This document shows, in pieces, positions 6,131 to 8,053 of a stretch of 8,053 bases of DNA. Positions within the stretch are counted from its first letter, which is position 1, and each line of letters begins with the position of its first letter. The notes below the pieces were generated by a model. It saw only the letters and a list, made by a program, of their open reading frames with translations, did not search any database and was not told where the DNA came from. Made by a program: the position numbers and the translations under genes. Origin of the DNA: Candidatus Woesearchaeota archaeon (GTDB lineage: Archaea > Nanobdellota > Nanobdellia > Woesearchaeales > SKIA01); the NCBI GenBank assembly GCA_007116645.1, contig SKIA01000071.1, forward strand, positions 1 to 8,053, in the 5' to 3' direction.

Positions 6131-6550
6131 GTGCACATGGATTTGTTTAAGAGGGGGAAAAAAGAGGAATCTGTGCGGGAGGAACTCGCCATTTTATCCA
6201 CGACTATCGAATCCATCAATCAGCAACTTCGAGGGGGAGGAGAAGGAGGAGTTGATAGGCATGCAATCAAACTGTTGCAAGAAATCGATCGTAAATTACA
6301 TCAGATATATGAACAAGATAGTAAAAATTCACAGAACGTCATTTCGTACACACACGCACTTGTAGCTCAAGAAGGGAAAAAAATCAGGGATCATGTAAAC
6401 GAACAAGCTGAATTACTGAATGGAGCCATGCTTGATCGCTTTGAGAAAGTCGAGGCATTGTATAAGGAGCAGCTTCGCACGCAGAATATGATACTCAAAT
6501 ACCTACATAAGCTCTCTTCGGAAGAGAGCGATTCGGATGATTCTTCGTAA
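6131..6550 (+). CDS. Coiled-coil protein with acidic serine tail, function unknown, 139 aa
   Basis: Soluble, strongly helical protein with no signal peptide, membrane span or cysteine. Residues 12-34 form one amphipathic helix, a Gly-rich hinge (35-40, GGGEGG) follows, then a long helix (about 44-128) with heptad-like hydrophobic spacing, then the tail SSEESDSDDSS (129-139). The N-terminus MHMDLFKRGKKEE is basic and could contact membrane or nucleic acid. A TAA lies in frame just before GTG 6131; ATG 6137 is an alternative start two codons later. It is transcribed divergently from the pilus operon, so it may share regulation, and a scaffold or regulator of that machine is possible but unproven. 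I do not recognise a family. Confidence 0.8.
   Translation: MHMDLFKRGKKEESVREELAILSTTIESINQQLRGGGEGGVDRHAIKLLQEIDRKLHQIYEQDSKNSQNVISYTHALVAQEGKKIRDHVNEQAELLNGAMLDRFEKVEALYKEQLRTQNMILKYLHKLSSEESDSDDSS
6511..6529 (+). other. Hairpin-forming inverted repeat inside the end of the coiled-coil gene
   Basis: GCTCTCTT and AAGAGAGC are separated by CGG, forming an 8-bp stem 19 nt before the stop codon. No T-run follows, so it does not look like a standard terminator. It encodes part of the L-S-S-E-E-S stretch, so the symmetry may be partly codon-driven. Confidence 0.4.
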
Positions 6551-6573
6551 AGTACTGCACAAGCATATCCTGT

Positions 6574-7305
6574 TCACGGAAGCTGTACTGCACTTTCCGG
6601 GATTCCGAGCGTGAATCGTTCATAGCGATATTCCGTGTCTTGCCAGACAACCCGCAGAGGCACTCCAGAGAATTGATCTATCCACATCTCGACTGCATAT
6701 CCATCGACAGTTCCTGTGACGTGCATCGTGTTGCGGTTGTTAATGTGTTGTTCTCCTTGTACGTCTATGTCGTGAACAGATGAGAGCCAGCGTAGAGGAA
6801 GTGGCATGTCTGCAAGCCCTTGTTGCGATGAGAATGCTGGTTCATTACAAGTTGTGCACCACGCAATTTCTTCTTCTGGTGTGAGCGCCAATCGGTTTAC
6901 GTGTTGTCTTGTTTCAGGTAGTCGGGTAAGTGCAGTCAGTTCTGCAAGGACGATGTCGTCACGCACATGTACACGCGCACCTTCGTAGATTGCTTGTCCT
7001 GGCAGGCCATCGATTCGTGTATGGTACCTGAAGGAGTATCCTTGTGCTGTTCGCTCTTGTGCTCGTTGAATCAGTGCAGAGACCTCTGCAGGAACAGGCT
7101 GTGTTGGCACTTCATCGCTATCCATTCCCAGACGCCAGTCAGCCACCTCTTCTTCGTCAACCACCACATCTTCTGGAGGAGCGCTTTCAGATTCTTGAGG
7201 CACAGCAAGGGGTTCTTCAGGTGCAATGGGCAACTCTCTAGATGGTTCTTGTGCGCACGCCACAAACAAGGAGAGCACGAGAAGACCAAAAAGGATGTGT
7301 TTCAT
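6574..7305 (-). CDS. Putative lipoprotein with CxxC motif, 243 aa
   Basis: The N-terminus MKHILFGLLVLSLFVACAQE is a lipoprotein-type signal with lipobox F-V-A-C (Cys17), so the mature protein is likely lipid-anchored outside the cytoplasmic membrane. Residues 20-75 are an acidic, proline- and glutamate-rich linker; residues 76-243 form a beta-rich domain, with Y-S-F-R-Y-H near the beginning and Y-R-Y-E-R-F near the end. A C-T-T-C pair (150-153) is the only other cysteine content and could be a disulfide or metal site. The general plan recalls LolA/LppX-like lipid-carrier folds, but this is a weak impression and no family is claimed. The ATG has no Shine-Dalgarno; a TATA box centred about 25 nt upstream indicates a leaderless mRNA. 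Convergent with the coiled-coil gene, divergent from the Nudix gene. Confidence 0.82.
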   Translation of the reverse strand: MKHILFGLLVLSLFVACAQEPSRELPIAPEEPLAVPQESESAPPEDVVVDEEEVADWRLGMDSDEVPTQPVPAEVSALIQRAQERTAQGYSFRYHTRIDGLPGQAIYEGARVHVRDDIVLAELTALTRLPETRQHVNRLALTPEEEIAWCTTCNEPAFSSQQGLADMPLPLRWLSSVHDIDVQGEQHINNRNTMHVTGTVDGYAVEMWIDQFSGVPLRVVWQDTEYRYERFTLGIPESAVQLP

Positions 7306-7326
7306 GCGAATACAAATAACTGGTCG

Positions 7327-7334
7327 TTAATATA
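7327..7334 (-). promoter_or_regulatory. TATA box of the lipoprotein gene, leaderless
   Basis: TATATTAA on the minus strand, preceded by CC. Its centre is about 25 nt before ATG 7305, so transcription should start at or next to the start codon; the absence of any Shine-Dalgarno agrees. Confidence 0.6.
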
Positions 7335-7349
7335 GGTTACCACAAATGC

Positions 7350-7355
7350 TATATA
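7350..7355 (+). promoter_or_regulatory. TATA box of the Nudix gene, leaderless
   Basis: TATATA on the plus strand, centred about 25 nt before ATG 7377, with no Shine-Dalgarno in between. Predicts an mRNA starting at or next to the ATG. Confidence 0.6.
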
Positions 7356-7358
7356 CTG

Positions 7359-7368
7359 TACATATGTA
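7359..7368. promoter_or_regulatory. Palindrome between TATA box and start of the Nudix gene, possible operator
   Basis: TACATATGTA is a perfect 10-bp palindrome lying between the TATA box and the predicted start site, where a bound repressor would block initiation. A short A/T-rich palindrome can also arise by chance. Confidence 0.3.
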
Positions 7369-7376
7369 GTGGTGCT

Positions 7377-7836
7377 ATGAGAGATGTGACGTTAGTGTTT
7401 TTGCGCTCAGAAGACAATGTGTTGTTAGGGTTGAAAAAAACGTGGTTTTGGTGCAAACAAGTGGAATGGTTTCGGTGGAAAAGTTCATGGAGAAGAAACA
7501 ATTCTTCAATCAGCCGCAAGAGAGCTTCACGAGGAAATAGGAGTTGTCGTTTCTGAGGATGATCTCGCGGCCGTGGGAAGTATTGAGTTTGTGTTCGATC
7601 ACGATGACTCTTGGAATCAACGCGCGCACGTCTTTTTCGTTACTACATGGCAAGGCACTCCTACAGAATCAGATGAGATGATTCCTCAATGGTTCTCTCT
7701 CTCAGAAATCCCGTACGAGCAGATGTGGATTGATGATCAGTACTGGCTCCCCCAGGCATTGCGCACAGGAAGAGTTCAAGCCAAGTTCGTGTTTTCAGAG
7801 CAGGGCGCAGTAATTCGAGAAATGGAATTGCGCTAA
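7377..7836 (+). CDS. MTH1-like Nudix hydrolase (probable oxidised-dNTP diphosphatase), frame broken at an A run
   Basis: Frame one from ATG 7377 encodes MRDVTLVFLRSEDNVLLGLKK, then frameshifts after the A-run at 7434-7440 and stops at 7554-7556. The +1 frame from 7441 continues to the stop at 7836. Joined, they give 152 residues with the Nudix box GX5EX7REUXEEXGU exact at 34-56 (G34, E40, R48, E49, E52, E53, G55). Resemblance to human MTH1 (NUDT1, 156 aa), from memory, runs through KKRGFG, KWNGFGGK, GTPxESDEM and MWxDDxYW, including the base-recognition residues Trp117 and Asp119 in equivalent places. Expected reaction: hydrolysis of 8-oxo-dGTP or similar damaged nucleotides to the monophosphate. 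No usable start precedes the Nudix box in the second frame. It is either a sequencing indel, a recent mutation, or a gene rescued by slippage. Confidence 0.82.
7434..7440 (+). other. Seven-A run at the frameshift in the Nudix gene
   Basis: TTG is followed by seven A's and CGT. Six A's would join both halves in one frame exactly at the conserved K-K-R-G-F-G segment, so the discrepancy is a single A. Confidence 0.8.
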
Positions 7837-7844
7837 AAGGTAGA

Positions 7845-7852
7845 TTTATAAA
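7845..7852 (+). promoter_or_regulatory. TATA box of the PEP synthase gene
   Basis: TTTATAAA begins 8 nt after the Nudix stop codon. A start about 26 nt downstream falls near 7874, just before the Shine-Dalgarno at 7879, giving a leader of about 19 nt. This indicates a separate transcript from the Nudix gene. Confidence 0.65.
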
Positions 7853-7878
7853 CCAGCATGAAGAATAGCGGTGTAAGA

Positions 7879-7885
7879 GAGGTGA
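7879..7885 (+). promoter_or_regulatory. Shine-Dalgarno site of the PEP synthase gene
   Basis: GAGGTGA, 7 nt before TTG 7893. No ATG or GTG lies in frame between the upstream TAG and the conserved N-terminus, so this site selects the TTG start. Confidence 0.8.
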
Positions 7886-7892
7886 AGGAATT

Positions 7893-8053
7893 TTGGATAA
7901 GCAATCAGCACATATCCTTTGGTTTGATCAGTTAACAATAGAAGACGTTCCGCTTGTGGGCGGGAAGAATGCATCGCTTGGTGAGATGTACCAAGCACTT
8001 ACTCCGCAGGGAGTGTTGGTGCCGAATGGGTTTGCAGTAACTGCGACCGCATA
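7893..8053 (+). CDS. ppsA: Phosphoenolpyruvate synthase, N-terminal fragment (window edge)
   Basis: The first 53 residues of pyruvate, water dikinase, which makes phosphoenolpyruvate from pyruvate and ATP for gluconeogenesis. The sequence has W-F-D-Q-L near residue 10, [11 protein letters not shown] (22-32) and V-P-N-G-F-A-V-T (43-50), all hallmarks of the PPDK/PEPS ATP-binding N-terminal domain; the E. coli enzyme has nearly the same [11 protein letters not shown] block. The start is TTG 7893, supported by the GAGGTGA site and by an in-frame TAG upstream. It has its own TATA box. The swivelling phosphohistidine and PEP-binding domains lie beyond the right edge, so PPDK cannot be strictly excluded, but the N-terminus fits PEP synthase better. 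Confidence 0.9.
   Translation, partial: MDKQSAHILWFDQLTIEDVPLVGGKNASLGEMYQALTPQGVLVPNGFAVTATA

Noticed and set aside
6230..6263. Purine-rich GGAGGAGAAGGAGGAG stretch followed by ATG 6261 as an internal start
   Set aside because: The ATG is out of frame with the coiled-coil gene; the purines simply encode its Gly/Glu hinge.
6552..6594. Two copies of GTACTGCAC in direct orientation at the convergent junction
   Set aside because: Only nine bases, one copy inside coding sequence; no further copies noticed, so chance is the simplest explanation.
7071..7289. Minus-strand frame overlapping the lipoprotein gene
   Set aside because: Different frame of the same strand, low-complexity leucine/lysine product, no start signal.
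7573..7836. Separate 87-residue protein starting at GTG 7573
   Set aside because: It would lack the Nudix box; the same frame extends upstream with full MTH1-like similarity, so it is the 3' part of the frameshifted gene.
1..8053. CRISPR arrays, tRNA or rRNA genes, insertion sequences, toxin-antitoxin or defence genes
   Set aside because: No regularly spaced repeats, cloverleaf-like blocks, transposase motifs or terminal inverted repeats were seen.

Overview
The window looks archaeal, most likely from a small-genome DPANN-type lineage (Woesearchaeota/Pacearchaeota-like), though the phylum is inference. The support is an archaeal-style pilus/secretion ATPase next to a two-domain FlaJ/TadC membrane protein, pilin-like proteins whose N-termini resemble the archaeal QxSxEF class, TATA-box promoters, two genes whose TATA box lies about 25 nt before the ATG (leaderless mRNAs), and GAGGTGA Shine-Dalgarno sites in front of GTG and TTG starts.

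Layout. From 5992 down to 1 the minus strand carries one compact operon: a VirB11/FlaI-type ATPase (GTG start), a FlaJ/TadC-type integral membrane protein overlapping it by 4 nt, an overlooked 30-residue single-helix protein (2341-2433), then four small single-span exported proteins of 161, 136, 196 and 134 residues, and a sixth single-span protein that runs off the left edge (1-354). Together these read as a type IV pilus-like assembly machine with a cassette of pilin-like substrates. ATPase and membrane platform contain no cysteine at all, while each of the four complete 134-196 residue substrates has an even number (4, 4, 12 and 8), which suggests disulfide-stabilised surface structures. 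No prepilin peptidase is visible; the operon continues to the left.

Divergent from the operon, across a 138-bp gap, is a plus-strand 139-residue coiled-coil protein with an acidic serine tail (6131-6550). Convergent with it is a minus-strand lipoprotein with a CxxC pair (6574-7305). A 71-bp intergenic region holds back-to-back leaderless promoters for this lipoprotein and for an MTH1-like Nudix hydrolase (7377-7836). The Nudix frame is broken by one extra A in a run of seven A's; rejoined, it gives a 152-residue protein with a perfect Nudix box. The window ends in the N-terminus of phosphoenolpyruvate synthase (TTG start at 7893).

The most interesting material is the pilus-like cassette (short-leader, cysteine-paired pilins plus a 30-residue companion) and the frameshifted MTH1-like gene. 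No RNA genes, CRISPR arrays, insertion sequences or long repeats were seen.
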